Below the pieces are notes generated by a model. The model had not been told where the DNA came from. It did no database searches and saw only the letters and a program-made list of their open reading frames with translations. The position numbers and the translations under genes were made by a program. Positions 1 to 8,672 of a stretch of DNA of 64,000 nt are shown here, piece by piece (position 1 is the first letter of the stretch; each line of letters starts with the position of its first letter). The stretch lies in the NCBI RefSeq assembly GCF_000702945.1, contig NZ_JNLE01000003.1, positions 2,403,501-2,467,500 on the forward strand. The letters are read 5' to 3'. The stretch comes from Clostridium sp. KNHs205. GTDB lineage: Bacteria; Bacillota; Clostridia; Lachnospirales; Lachnospiraceae.

Positions 1-590
1 TTCTGATTACTGACATTAAGATGCCTAAGATTTCAGGGCTGGATCTGTCAAGAATTATTAAAGAAAATCACTATCCGACCAAGGTTATGATTATATCCGG
101 ATACAGTGAATTTGAGTATGCTCAGCAGGCTGTACGCTATGGGGTGTCAGAATATCTGGTGAAGCCAGTGATAAAGAAGGATTTTGAAGAATCTCTGGGA
201 AGGGTACTGGGGAAAAGCTTTCACAAGGAGGGGGATAAACAGAGCAGGGCTAAGGGAATGCAATGTGATCAGAGAGATGTTATCACCTGTATAAAGAAGT
301 ATATAGAGGATAATTACGGGGAAAATCTGTCACTGGATGCCCTGGGAGAGATCGCACATCTTCATCCTGCCTATTTGTCAAAAATCTTTAAAGAAACTAC
401 AGACGAGAATCTGTCTAACTATATTACGGAGGTCAGGCTGCAGAAGGCAGCACAGCTTCTGGAACAGACGGAACTTCGAATTCACGAAATCATGGAACAG
501 GTGGGCTATCAGAAAAGTCAGTATTTCTCTAAGCTTTTCAAAGGCAGATATGAGGTGACACCAAAGGAATACAGGAAAATGAAGCAGTAG
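1..590 (+). CDS. Response regulator, AraC/YesN type (5' end outside window)
   Basis: The frame is open from the window edge, so the gene is cut at its 5' end; the first in-window ATG (21) is internal. The first residues read LITDIKMP, which is the receiver-domain phosphoacceptor region with Asp at bases 12-14. The receiver ends near base 210 with a KPV motif. After a short linker comes a two-helix-turn-helix AraC domain (about bases 280-580: LSLDALGEIA, then a second HTH with VGYQKSQYFSKLFK). This combination is typical of YesN-like regulators of sugar-uptake and glycosidase operons, usually paired with a YesM kinase. The glycosidase gene follows directly, so control of the two hydrolases is likely but inferred. 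Confidence 0.93.
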   Translation, partial: LITDIKMPKISGLDLSRIIKENHYPTKVMIISGYSEFEYAQQAVRYGVSEYLVKPVIKKDFEESLGRVLGKSFHKEGDKQSRAKGMQCDQRDVITCIKKYIEDNYGENLSLDALGEIAHLHPAYLSKIFKETTDENLSNYITEVRLQKAAQLLEQTELRIHEIMEQVGYQKSQYFSKLFKGRYEVTPKEYRKMKQ

Positions 591-624
591 TATGAAAATT
601 TTATTTAGAAGGAGGGTATGTATT

Positions 625-2643
625 ATGCAGAAAATTATGATTCAGAGTGGAGTAATTCAAAATGGAATTACCTTATTAAAAAGAGATGAGGGAACTACTA
701 CACTAAGGATAGCAGCAGAAGGTGCAGGGATAACCCTTTCTGAACTGATTAACTGTCAGGAAAGGTATCTGTCCTTCTATTTGGAAGCATGTGAAGAACA
801 TAGTGTGGTTCTGGCCCTGCGGGTCTATGTGAAGGGGGAAGGGAAATCTCTGGCCTTTGATGTGCAGTTTGGTATTCTTCCGGGAGTACGTACACCAATT
901 TGCATTGACCGGAATTGGATGGATGGCCATGTACTGTTTCCCGAGTCCAATGCCGGGCAGCTTAAGCAAGTCTGCCATGGCAGAAGAGTGGCAGCGGAAG
1001 AAATTGAACGGATTGTTCTGGAGACACTTCCCGTCTTTCATGATATAACATTAAAGGTGTCTGATATGACTCTCACAGAGGCTTACCCCACCTTTCATTT
1101 ACTTCCGGAGGCAAAGCTGGTTGATGAACTCGGTCAGAATAAGCAGAAATTCTGGAAGTCTAAAGTAAGGGGTCTTGATAAACTGAAAGAAATCCTTCAA
1201 AAGCAGAAAGCCGAAAGCCGTGGGGAGTATCCTGCCAGTGACTGGTCGGAGTTTGGAGGATGGAAGCAGAAAAAGCTGGGAGAAGCAACAGGATTCTTTA
1301 CGAAATATAAGGCAGGTGGAAGATGGTTTCTGGCAGATCCGAGAGGATATGCATTTTTCAGCGTGGGGACAGACTGTGTAGGTCTTGGGGCGGACTGCCG
1401 GGTAGATGGCGTAGAGAAATGGCTGGATTGGCTCCCGGCAGCAGAAGATCCGGAATATCACAATATGTTCCGTAAGACAAGGGAAGAGAAAGTAAAGGAA
1501 AAGTCCAGAAGAGAGGGGCTTTTATTCTCCTATAGCCAGGCGAATCTGTACCGGGCTTTGGGGGAGAACTGGTATCCTGAATGGCAGAAGCTGATCACAG
1601 GTCAGCTGCGCCAATATGGCATGAATACCCTGGGCAACTGGAGTGATGAAGGTCTGTTTGGAACTACCGATATGCCTTATGTGACGTCTCTCCCTGAATT
1701 TCCTGGTACCAGCACTATGATCTTCAGAGATTTCCCGGATGTGCTAAGTGAAGAATACGCCAGAGAAGCCAAAAGATGCGCACAGGCTTTGAAGAAACGA
1801 AGAAATGACCCGCTTATGATTGGATATTTTCTAAGAAATGAACCGAATTGGGCCTTCGTGGACCATCTGGTGTTAGCGGATGAGGTACTCTATAATACTG
1901 AGAGGACAGTATGTAAGGAGGAGCTGATTCGTTTTCTCAAAGAAAAATATGGTGAAATCGCAGAGTTAAATAAGGCTTATCACTGTGAACTTAAGGATTT
2001 TAAGGATTTTTATCAGTCCATGGAGAAGGTTTCCCATTGGTCCGAGGACGCTGCAAAGGATATGAGAGAATTTTCTGCCAGAATGCTGCGGGCTTATGTA
2101 GAGATTCCCTGTCAGGAATGCAGGAAAGTTGATTCCAATCATATGATTCTCGGCATGCGCTGGGCTTGGGTGTCCGATCCGGAGCTGGTAACGGGCTGGG
2201 AAAATTTCGATGTTTTCTCCATCAACTGCTATGCCGTGGATCCTACTGAGAATATTCAAAATATCGTGAACCTTGGTGTGGATCTGCCTGTAATGATTGG
2301 AGAATTTCACTTTGGTGCGCTGGATGCAGGTCCAACCGCCACCGGTCTGGAAGGGGTTGCAAGCCAGAAGGACAGAGGGACAGCTTACCGGTACTATTGC
2401 GAGCGGGTAGCAGCACATCCCTATGGAGTGGGGTGCCATTATTTCCAGTGCTACGATCAGTTTGTGCTGGGGCGTTTCGACGGAGAAAACTATAATATCG
2501 GTCTCTTTGATATCTGTTCCCAACCCTACACAGAGATACTGGATAGTGTGAGGGAGTGCAGCAGTAGTATATATATGGTTAAAGACGGACAGCAGAGTCC
2601 AACAGAAGAAAAAGGAGTATCTATACCTATGATTGCCTTTTAA
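625..2643 (+). CDS. GH-A clan glycoside hydrolase, agarase/beta-galactosidase-like
   Basis: ATG 625 is preferred because AGGAGG at 610-615 lies 9 nt upstream; an in-frame ATG at 592 has no ribosome site and would add 11 residues. The protein is 672 aa with no signal peptide, so probably cytoplasmic. A central phrase GRWFLADPRGYAFFSVG is characteristic of putative agarases and related TIM-barrel enzymes. RNEP around Glu406 fits the acid/base, and GEFHFG around Glu560 fits the nucleophile. Exact family (GH42/GH50-like or an unclassified GH-A group) and substrate cannot be fixed by eye; a galactose-containing polysaccharide is suggested by the neighbouring galactanase-like gene. Confidence 0.75.
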   Translation: MQKIMIQSGVIQNGITLLKRDEGTTTLRIAAEGAGITLSELINCQERYLSFYLEACEEHSVVLALRVYVKGEGKSLAFDVQFGILPGVRTPICIDRNWMDGHVLFPESNAGQLKQVCHGRRVAAEEIERIVLETLPVFHDITLKVSDMTLTEAYPTFHLLPEAKLVDELGQNKQKFWKSKVRGLDKLKEILQKQKAESRGEYPASDWSEFGGWKQKKLGEATGFFTKYKAGGRWFLADPRGYAFFSVGTDCVGLGADCRVDGVEKWLDWLPAAEDPEYHNMFRKTREEKVKEKSRREGLLFSYSQANLYRALGENWYPEWQKLITGQLRQYGMNTLGNWSDEGLFGTTDMPYVTSLPEFPGTSTMIFRDFPDVLSEEYAREAKRCAQALKKRRNDPLMIGYFLRNEPNWAFVDHLVLADEVLYNTERTVCKEELIRFLKEKYGEIAELNKAYHCELKDFKDFYQSMEKVSHWSEDAAKDMREFSARMLRAYVEIPCQECRKVDSNHMILGMRWAWVSDPELVTGWENFDVFSINCYAVDPTENIQNIVNLGVDLPVMIGEFHFGALDAGPTATGLEGVASQKDRGTAYRYYCERVAAHPYGVGCHYFQCYDQFVLGRFDGENYNIGLFDICSQPYTEILDSVRECSSSIYMVKDGQQSPTEEKGVSIPMIAF

Positions 2644-2865
2644 CAGAATAAATCATAAGTACTGTAATGCATAAAATGTATTTCTGAATGAAGTAAAATT
2701 GTAGAAGCAATGCCAGGTAAGCTTTACAAGAGTATTTCTTGCATGGGAATCAAAAGTTGATTTGCCTGGGCAGAAGAAGCATGGCATATGATTGGATGCA
2801 AGAGAAAAAGTTATATCAACTATGATAATACTTAATAGTAAATAGTTAGCAAAAGGAGAAAACAG

Positions 2866-3789
2866 ATGAGTGTATTAGAAAACGGAGCCCTGTGGAGGGA
2901 CAGGGATGGCAACCCGATTCATGCCCACGGTGGTTGTATCATATTTTTTGGCGGTTATTATTACTGGTATGGCGAAGATCGGCGGGAAAAATACTATGTC
3001 AGCTGCTATCGTTCAAAAAATCTGGCAGACTGGGAGTTTCGTAACCATATCCTGACCACAGAATCCAGAACAGAAGCCTATCGTGTAAGAACGAAAATTC
3101 AGCTGCAGAATGAGGACGGCAAAAAGGTGAATCTGGAGCGTCCCAAGGTACTTTATAATGAAATGACCAAAAAATTTGTTCTTTGGGCTCATTTTGAAAA
3201 CGGAAAGGATTATCAGGAGGCAGCGGTTGGGATTGCTACCTGCGACACTCCGGAGGGAGATTTTGTTTATCATGGTCATTTCAATCCATATGGATATATG
3301 TCCAGAGATTGCACCCTTTTTCAGGAGGATAACGGTAAGGCCTATTTTATCTCAGCAACCAGAGACAATGCAGATCTCCATGTATACCGGCTGACTGATG
3401 ATTATATGAATGTGGAATGTCTGGTGCATAAATTGTGGCAGGGAGAGTACCGTGAAGCCCCGGCAGTTGTGAAGCTTCGGGAGAAATATTATATGATTTC
3501 TTCCTTTTGTACCGGCTGGGCACCGAATCAGGGAAAATATGCGGTGGCCGACTCTATGGAAGGTAACTGGGGCAGTCTGAAAGAGATTGGTGATGAAACT
3601 ACCTATGGCAGCCAGGCAGCTTTTATCCTGAAGGTGAACGGCCAGGCCCTGTACTATGGAGACCGTTGGGGTGGAAATGGTGAAAAGTACTTTACCTCCG
3701 GTTATGTAATCTATCCGCTGGCAGAAGAAAATGGAAAGCTTGTGATGGAATATTGTGAAAGTATAGATACTGATAAGATTACACACTGA
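2866..3789 (+). CDS. GH43 family glycosidase, exo-beta-1,3-galactanase-like
   Basis: 307 aa, start ATG 2866 preceded by AAAGGAGA. The N-terminus carries NPIHAHGGCIIFF...YYWYGE, the opening blade of GH43 enzymes of the exo-beta-1,3-galactanase type. SRDCTLFQEDNGKAYF near residues 145-160 is the second characteristic blade. There is no signal peptide or carbohydrate-binding module, unlike many secreted family members, so it probably acts on imported oligosaccharides. It lies 222 bp downstream of the GH-A gene on the same strand. The subfamily call rests on motif memory only. Confidence 0.78.
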   Translation: MSVLENGALWRDRDGNPIHAHGGCIIFFGGYYYWYGEDRREKYYVSCYRSKNLADWEFRNHILTTESRTEAYRVRTKIQLQNEDGKKVNLERPKVLYNEMTKKFVLWAHFENGKDYQEAAVGIATCDTPEGDFVYHGHFNPYGYMSRDCTLFQEDNGKAYFISATRDNADLHVYRLTDDYMNVECLVHKLWQGEYREAPAVVKLREKYYMISSFCTGWAPNQGKYAVADSMEGNWGSLKEIGDETTYGSQAAFILKVNGQALYYGDRWGGNGEKYFTSGYVIYPLAEENGKLVMEYCESIDTDKITH

Positions 3790-3906
3790 TTTGCAGCAGA
3801 ATCAGTAAATTTGTGAGTCTGACCTTAACTAGCCTCATCAGCTGTGTGGCTCTATTGATCCGACAGCAGGAAGAGTTTGAGAAGGAAGATTGGATAAGAT
3901 ACATGG

Positions 3907-3936
3907 GAACTCCTTAGAGATAAGGAGTTCTTACCG
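3907..3936 (+). terminator. Candidate terminator hairpin after the GH43 gene
   Basis: GAACTCCTTA (3907-3916), tetraloop GAGA, TAAGGAGTTC (3921-3930): a perfect 10-bp stem. The downstream tract TTACCGATTTT is only weakly U-rich, so termination efficiency is uncertain. It lies 118 nt after the GH43 stop codon. Confidence 0.5.
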
Positions 3937-4187
3937 ATTTTGCTGCTTCTCATTTTCTAAACACGCTAGAAAACAAGGTATAAGGATTTACAGATGGCAA
4001 GAAAATCACTTTTACTTTTTTCTTCTATAACTACTACATGACAAAATTCAATCCCTATCCTCCAGTATTTCTAAACAACTCCTATTTTCTGAAAGTTATT
4101 TGCATTCTTAGAATTTAAGGACAAAACTCTTCCAAAGAAGCCATTTTATATAATTTACTTTTCGTTGTGGTATACTTACTAAAAATT

Positions 4188-4223
4188 TATTGCATTAGTT
4201 GATGTTATATATATTATGCAATA
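4188..4223 (+). promoter_or_regulatory. loaP: Palindrome overlapping a putative loaP promoter
   Basis: TATTGCAT (4188-4195) and ATGCAATA (4216-4223) are perfect inverted repeats separated by 20 bp. TTGCAT at 4190 and TATTAT at 4212 could serve as -35 and -10 boxes with 16-bp spacing, so the palindrome would straddle the promoter like an operator. The start codon of loaP is 43 bp beyond the palindrome. No transcription start evidence is available. Confidence 0.35.
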
Positions 4224-4266
4224 TAACCCAATGACCTAACTATCAGATGATACAGGGGGAGAGAAA

Positions 4267-4827
4267 ATGAGCTGGTATGCGCTGTTTGTCAGAACAGGGA
4301 AAGAGGATGAAGTTTGTGAAAACCTGAAGAAACTTTATGAGTTATTCAGCCCGAAGGATACCTATGAAGTAGTTGTCCCAAAGAGAGGCATATATGAATA
4401 TCATGAAGGTAAGAGAACGTATGTCCTAAGGACACTTTTCCCCAGTTATGTGTTGATCGGAACAGATCAAATCGTAAAACTTTATGAAATCATGAAGAAT
4501 CATAAAAGCTCCCATATCATCAGGATGTTAAAAAACGATAACTATTTTCAGGAAATTGATATAAGGGAAATTGGTGTTATCATTGATCTGATTAATCAGG
4601 AAGGGGTTATCGGAATATCTGATGTTTTGGTGGAAGACGAAAAAGTAAATATCATAGACGGGCCCTTAATTCATTATAAAGGAATCATTAAGAAGATCAA
4701 TAAAAGAAAGGGACGTGCTAAAATACAAGTCGATTTCCTGAATAAACAGTGTTTTGTTGATATTGCTATTCGCTGTCTTGAAAGATACGGAGAAGAGAGT
4801 ATTAAAAATCAAATAAGCTTCAGTTAA
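4267..4827 (+). CDS. loaP: NusG-family processive antiterminator, LoaP type
   Basis: 186 aa with the NusG layout: an NGN domain (about residues 1-105; MSWYALFVRTGKE, then PSYVLIGT) and a C-terminal KOW domain (about 120-180; VNIIDGPLIHYKGIIKKI). LoaP is a NusG paralogue shown in Bacillus to bind RNA polymerase and a leader RNA hairpin and to carry transcription through terminators of very long polyketide operons. Position beside a trans-AT PKS locus more than 40 kb long matches that role. A GGGGGA ribosome site lies just upstream of ATG 4267. Other specialised NusG paralogues (RfaH, ActX, UpxY) are alternatives, but the Firmicutes and PKS context favours LoaP. Confidence 0.88.
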   Translation: MSWYALFVRTGKEDEVCENLKKLYELFSPKDTYEVVVPKRGIYEYHEGKRTYVLRTLFPSYVLIGTDQIVKLYEIMKNHKSSHIIRMLKNDNYFQEIDIREIGVIIDLINQEGVIGISDVLVEDEKVNIIDGPLIHYKGIIKKINKRKGRAKIQVDFLNKQCFVDIAIRCLERYGEESIKNQISFS

Positions 4828-4941
4828 GAGTATTATTAAATGGATGTGTAGTGTTGCTGTGTTCCTGATTTGCAGTGGTGAGTATCACAAGAAGGAGCAT
4901 TAAATAATTGACAAAGAGGCATTATAAAGCGGAGGAATAAC

Positions 4942-5616
4942 ATGGAAAGCAGCTGCAAAGTGAATACCATCAGGTGTAAATGGGCCAATTATATAAATTA
5001 TACCTATATCATAAGTAAAGCCGGAACAAAGGAGTGCCTTATTGTTGATCCGGCATGGGAGATAAAGAAGATTATTTCGTATTTGAATTTAAATGATCTT
5101 AAAGTTAAAGCAATCTTACTGACACATTCCCATTATGACCATACGAACCTGGTAGGAGCTTTGGTTAGTACCTTTGATGCAGAGGTTTATATATCAGGAA
5201 TTGAAGCGAAGCATTATAGATACAGCTGTAAGAATCTCCACTATGCAGAGAATCTGGAACTATTGCCGCTATCCTCATTTAAGGTAAGACTTTTATTAAC
5301 ACCTGGGCATACACGGGGAAGTGCCTGCTATTTGATTTCTGATAATCTATTTACGGGGGATACCTTATTTTATGAAGGCTGCGGGCTTTGTGATACCAGT
5401 AAGGATGCATCTGATATGTATGATAGTTTACAGTTTTTAAGGAATACAATCAGCGAGAATACGATTATATTTCCGGGGCATTGTTACGGGGTCTATCCTG
5501 GGCAGCCTTTTGGGCTGATTTTAAAGGACAATATCTATTTTAATATAAATGACAGAAGCAAGTTTATTGATTTCCGGCTGAATGTGGCAAAAAAGAATTT
5601 ATTTGCCTTTAAATAA
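4942..5616 (+). CDS. Metallo-beta-lactamase-fold hydrolase, BaeB/PksB-like
   Basis: 224 aa. Metal-binding motifs are complete: THSHYDHT (HxHxDH, near residue 61), PGHTRGS, TGDTLF and FPGHCYG. These place it with glyoxalase-II-like hydrolases. A member of this family (BaeB/PksB) is a recurrent gene in trans-AT PKS clusters, where it is thought to hydrolyse acyl thioesters, for example to clear stalled carrier proteins; that role is transferred from the family, not shown here. GGAGG at 4931-4935 precedes the ATG. Confidence 0.85.
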   Translation: MESSCKVNTIRCKWANYINYTYIISKAGTKECLIVDPAWEIKKIISYLNLNDLKVKAILLTHSHYDHTNLVGALVSTFDAEVYISGIEAKHYRYSCKNLHYAENLELLPLSSFKVRLLLTPGHTRGSACYLISDNLFTGDTLFYEGCGLCDTSKDASDMYDSLQFLRNTISENTIIFPGHCYGVYPGQPFGLILKDNIYFNINDRSKFIDFRLNVAKKNLFAFK

Positions 5617-5761
5617 CCTGAGATAAACAAGGCGTTTTACATAAGAAGAAACTGACGAAGCTGCCACTGCAGGATAGTACGAGCATAAGAAACAATTAGC
5701 TTTGGGTAAAGATAAAATTAAATTATTAAGTTAAGTTAATAAAAATTAAGGGGGTATTGTT

Positions 5762-6313
5762 TTGGTCAATACGGAACAATCCAGAAACTACCTGGAAGCA
5801 ATCAAACTAGCAGCAGGATGTTTGAAATATAAAGGAATCTCAATTAATAAAACATTCTTAATGAGCATCAAGCATTTACAGGGCTATTATTTAATAGGCA
5901 GGGATCTGAAATATCTGGAAGTAGCAGCCCTGCTTATTCAAGCATATTTGGAAATGGGCTTTACTTATGAATCCTGCCAGAAAGAATTTGACGATATCTT
6001 AAAAAGTTTGGGAACAGAACGAAGCTTAATGTTTCCAAATAAGTTCTATCATTCAAAGAAAATAAAATTGACCAGACCCCAGGTGAGAAGCATGATAGGA
6101 AAATGGTCCTCCTCTAAAAAGAATAAGATGCTCATTATTACAGTTGTAGATGATATCATTGAAAAGGTAAACAACAAAGAAATAGGGGTCTATTCCTATT
6201 GTAACCATAATATTTCAGGAAAGGAATTGTATGAATTAGTCATAAATAAAGACGAAGTTTATTTTCATGACATTAATAAATGTAAATATTACACATTTTT
6301 TATTGAAAATTAG
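5762..6313 (+). CDS. Hypothetical protein, unrecognised
   Basis: 183 aa, TTG start at 5762 with GGGGG about 7 nt upstream; no in-frame ATG lies near that ribosome site. I do not recognise the family. The first half looks helical (EAIKLAAGCLKYKG, LEVAALLIQAYLEMGF). The second half is lysine-rich (KKIKLTRPQVRSMIGKW), followed by a beta-like segment (MLIITVVDDIIEKV). There are no transmembrane segments or signal peptide. It sits 145 bp after the hydrolase gene and 54 bp before the LytTR regulator's start codon, so a regulatory or immunity role is possible but unsupported. Confidence 0.7.
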   Translation: MVNTEQSRNYLEAIKLAAGCLKYKGISINKTFLMSIKHLQGYYLIGRDLKYLEVAALLIQAYLEMGFTYESCQKEFDDILKSLGTERSLMFPNKFYHSKKIKLTRPQVRSMIGKWSSSKKNKMLIITVVDDIIEKVNNKEIGVYSYCNHNISGKELYELVINKDEVYFHDINKCKYYTFFIEN

Positions 6314-6366
6314 TAAAATGTTGGTATAATACCTTGTATATTAATCTTCTGAGGGGAGGGTATTAT

Positions 6367-7083
6367 ATGATAAAAATTGCTATTGTTGATGACATGAGGG
6401 TGAATATTGACAGTATTGCACTGGAAGTGAATAAATTCTTCAGAAATAAAAGCATTCCTTTTCGTGTGAGCTGTTATGAAAACCCTAAGAACTTTATTTA
6501 TGATATGGAAGAACATCAATATTTTGACATCTGTTTCCTGGATATTGAGATGCCGAATATAAATGGTTTGGAATTAGCCAAAGTAATTAACCGGACAATG
6601 AAAGAATGCTATGTGGTTTTTATAACTTCCCACATGGAGTATGCAATTGAAGGTTATGAGCTTAATATCAGCCGGTACATACCAAAATCCCTTATCAATA
6701 AAAAACTGCCCATTGCTCTGAAAGATTTAACTGCAGAGATTGTTAACAGGGAAAAAGAAAGCTATATCATTAGGACAAACTCCAGGTTTGAAAAAATATT
6801 CTATAAAGACATCTATTATATTTTTAAAGAAGGAAAAAATTCTATATTTGTTACTGCAGCCGGAGAAAGCAGAGAAAGAAAAAGCATATCCGATGTATAT
6901 AATGACTTAAATTCTGAAGAATTTTTAATTATTGACCGGGGATTTATTGTGAATGCCCCTCATATTATGAAAATCCATAATAATCTTGTTATTTTGCGCA
7001 ACGGTATTAATCTGTCTATTAGTAGATCCCATATGAATGAAGTGAAAAAGAAAATAATTCAATTTTGGAGGGTAAATGTTTAA
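6367..7083 (+). CDS. LytTR-family response regulator, AgrA-like
   Basis: 238 aa from ATG 6367; GAGGGGAGGG just upstream fixes this start over an in-frame TTG at 6334. The N-terminal receiver has the acidic pair (IVDDMR, residues 8-9), phosphoacceptor Asp59 in FLDIEMPNINGLE, Thr/Ser (FITSH) and Lys (IPKS). The C-terminal LytTR DNA-binding domain starts around residue 135 (YIIRTNSRFEKIFYKDIYYI). It overlaps the kinase gene (TAATG), so the two are translationally coupled. The family controls peptide-responsive genes such as bacteriocins, which suits the lanthipeptide operon starting 1.4 kb downstream. Confidence 0.92.
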   Translation: MIKIAIVDDMRVNIDSIALEVNKFFRNKSIPFRVSCYENPKNFIYDMEEHQYFDICFLDIEMPNINGLELAKVINRTMKECYVVFITSHMEYAIEGYELNISRYIPKSLINKKLPIALKDLTAEIVNREKESYIIRTNSRFEKIFYKDIYYIFKEGKNSIFVTAAGESRERKSISDVYNDLNSEEFLIIDRGFIVNAPHIMKIHNNLVILRNGINLSISRSHMNEVKKKIIQFWRVNV

Positions 7084-8384
7084 TGCTGATATTCCAGATT
7101 GTTGAATTTTTACATTGCTTTTTCCGAATTGATTTATGTCTCTGTCTTTTAAGCTGTTTGTTTGAGTGTAAAGGAAATCATAAAAGGCAGATGCTTTTAA
7201 GAATAGCTTTATCGCTGCCCCTGGCTATTATCAGTTTCCTGAACAGCCAGGTAGTGACCTATTCAAATATATTAATTTTTGTAATAATTCTTTACTTATC
7301 TGTCATGACATATTTTCTTTATTATGAAAAGTTCATGGTAAGATTTTTGGTAATTAATCTGTATATTATTTTGAGTGTGTTTGGTGAGCTCTTATTTACG
7401 TTTCTTATTAGCCTGCTGGAAGATAATATTGATCTGGGCTACCGGATATCAACACTGTACAGCAGGGAAAGATTTATCTACACATTAGTATTATTGGGGA
7501 TTTGGGCCATTCTTTATCATATTTTAAAGAGGGCCTTCAAAGGAAAGATTACTTATATCTATAAATATAAAAGGCTATTGCTTGCTTTTGTAATTGGCGG
7601 AGGCAGTGCCACGGTTTACTTTCAGAGGATTTATCTGCAGAATATAACCGGAGATATGATGTTACAGTGGACATGTTTTCTGATATGGTGCATCTTGTGC
7701 GTAACGGTTGCAATTGTTTATATCATTTACAGGGATAATCTGGAACGGGCTAATCTTGCGGAAGTATATAAGCAGATGACCGCACAGAATTACAGTAATT
7801 TATCAACATTATATAAAAAGAATTCCAGTATATATCATGATCTAAAAAATCATATGAATATATTGCACCAATACTTAATGAACAATGATTCCAGTCAGGC
7901 TCTTGCCTACATAGAATCCATCGTGGAGCCAATACGGTTACTGGATAATACCGTTAATACGGAGAATCAGATACTGGATATCATACTTAATTATAAACTT
8001 ACAGAAGCCACAAAATATGACATCCAGGTGGAAACTGACATTGAGAAAATAGGCAATGTCCAAATCAGAGATGATGATTTATGCTCAATTGTATCCAACA
8101 TATTTGATAATGCCATAGAGGCCTGTTATCTAGTAAAGAAATCTCAGAAGTGGATCAATGTGGTTATGAAGAAGAAAAACAACATGTTAATTGTAAAAGT
8201 AAGTAATAGCCTGGCTCGTAAACCCAAGGTCTTAAATGATTTAATTGTTACCTCAAAGGAAGATAAAAATTTACATGGGTTAGGGCTCTGGAGTATTAAA
8301 ACCATAGTAAATCAATATGAAGGTCTGCTGGATTATAATTATGATGACAATCTGTTTGAAATAATTGTAACGTTAAACTGCTGA
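7083..8384 (+). CDS. GHKL sensor histidine kinase, AgrC-like
   Basis: 433 aa from ATG 7083, which overlaps the previous stop; GGAGGG at 7066-7071 lies inside the regulator gene. The first 220 residues hold about six hydrophobic segments, as in AgrC-type peptide sensors. The phosphorylated His is His252 in YHDLKNHMN. The ATPase has the N-box around Asn343 (FDNAIEAC) and a G-box (HGLGLWSIK). It forms a pair with the LytTR regulator. No AgrB- or AgrD-like gene is nearby, so the ligand is unknown; the locus's own lanthipeptide is one candidate. Confidence 0.92.
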   Translation: MLIFQIVEFLHCFFRIDLCLCLLSCLFECKGNHKRQMLLRIALSLPLAIISFLNSQVVTYSNILIFVIILYLSVMTYFLYYEKFMVRFLVINLYIILSVFGELLFTFLISLLEDNIDLGYRISTLYSRERFIYTLVLLGIWAILYHILKRAFKGKITYIYKYKRLLLAFVIGGGSATVYFQRIYLQNITGDMMLQWTCFLIWCILCVTVAIVYIIYRDNLERANLAEVYKQMTAQNYSNLSTLYKKNSSIYHDLKNHMNILHQYLMNNDSSQALAYIESIVEPIRLLDNTVNTENQILDIILNYKLTEATKYDIQVETDIEKIGNVQIRDDDLCSIVSNIFDNAIEACYLVKKSQKWINVVMKKKNNMLIVKVSNSLARKPKVLNDLIVTSKEDKNLHGLGLWSIKTIVNQYEGLLDYNYDDNLFEIIVTLNC

Positions 8385-8397
8385 TTAGAGACATAAT

Positions 8398-8431
8398 ATT
8401 GTCATTGGCGTACAAGTTGGTGCCGGACAAT
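8398..8431 (+). promoter_or_regulatory. Inverted repeat upstream of the lanthipeptide precursor
   Basis: ATTGTC (8398-8403) and GACAAT (8426-8431) with an inner GGC/GCC pair. It lies between the kinase stop and the precursor gene, about 53 bp before the precursor ATG. It could be an operator or a short RNA hairpin. No T-tract follows directly, so it is unlikely to be a terminator. Confidence 0.35.
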
Positions 8432-8483
8432 CATGCAATGATATGATGGGATAAAAAAAATTTATTAAATGGAGGTAAAGGAA

Positions 8484-8654
8484 ATGACAACAAAAGTAAC
8501 AAGAGTAAAAACAGGGAACCAGTTCAATCATCCAGCCGGAGATATACCAGCAGAAATCAGTGAAATCGTTTCTTTAAGGGAGAGTAAAAATCCAGATGCG
8601 ATTTATACAATTACAGTTGGGTGCAGCGGATTCTTAACTTTAATCTGCTGCTAA
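8484..8654 (+). CDS. lanA: Class II lanthipeptide precursor peptide
   Basis: 56 aa from ATG 8484 with GGAGGT at 8470-8475; an in-frame ATG at 8469 overlaps the start of this site and is less likely. The acidic leader has NHPAGDIPAEISEIV. The C-terminus contains the core-like stretch YTITVGCSGFLTLICC: Thr42, Thr44, Ser48 and Thr52 as dehydration sites and Cys47, Cys55 and Cys56 as ring partners. The pattern I-[HY]-T-I-[ST]-x-x-C ... C-C resembles the lacticin 481/nukacin group but is shorter, and the usual Glu before the first Cys is Gly46. No double-Gly cleavage site is visible. LanM lies immediately downstream. Leader/core boundary is unknown. Confidence 0.85.
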   Translation: MTTKVTRVKTGNQFNHPAGDIPAEISEIVSLRESKNPDAIYTITVGCSGFLTLICC

Positions 8655-8672
8655 TGGAATATCTCAAAGAAG

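Larger units (their letters stand above)
3790..4266 (+). other. 477-bp intergenic region between glycosidase genes and the biosynthetic locus
   Basis: I see no coding sequence. It holds a perfect 10-bp hairpin at 3907-3930 and an 8-bp palindrome with promoter-like elements at 4188-4223, listed separately. It is AT-rich, especially in its second half. It marks the likely left boundary of the biosynthetic locus, because the genes to its left are sugar metabolism and those to its right are regulation and biosynthesis. Confidence 0.6.

Noticed and set aside
592-624. Upstream ATG 592 as the start of the GH-A gene
   Set aside because: AGGAGG is positioned for ATG 625, and the extra residues KILFRRRVC do not resemble the family.
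4908-4930. TTGACA before the hydrolase gene as a promoter
   Set aside because: The only -10-like TATAAA is 9 bp away, too close for sigma-A spacing.
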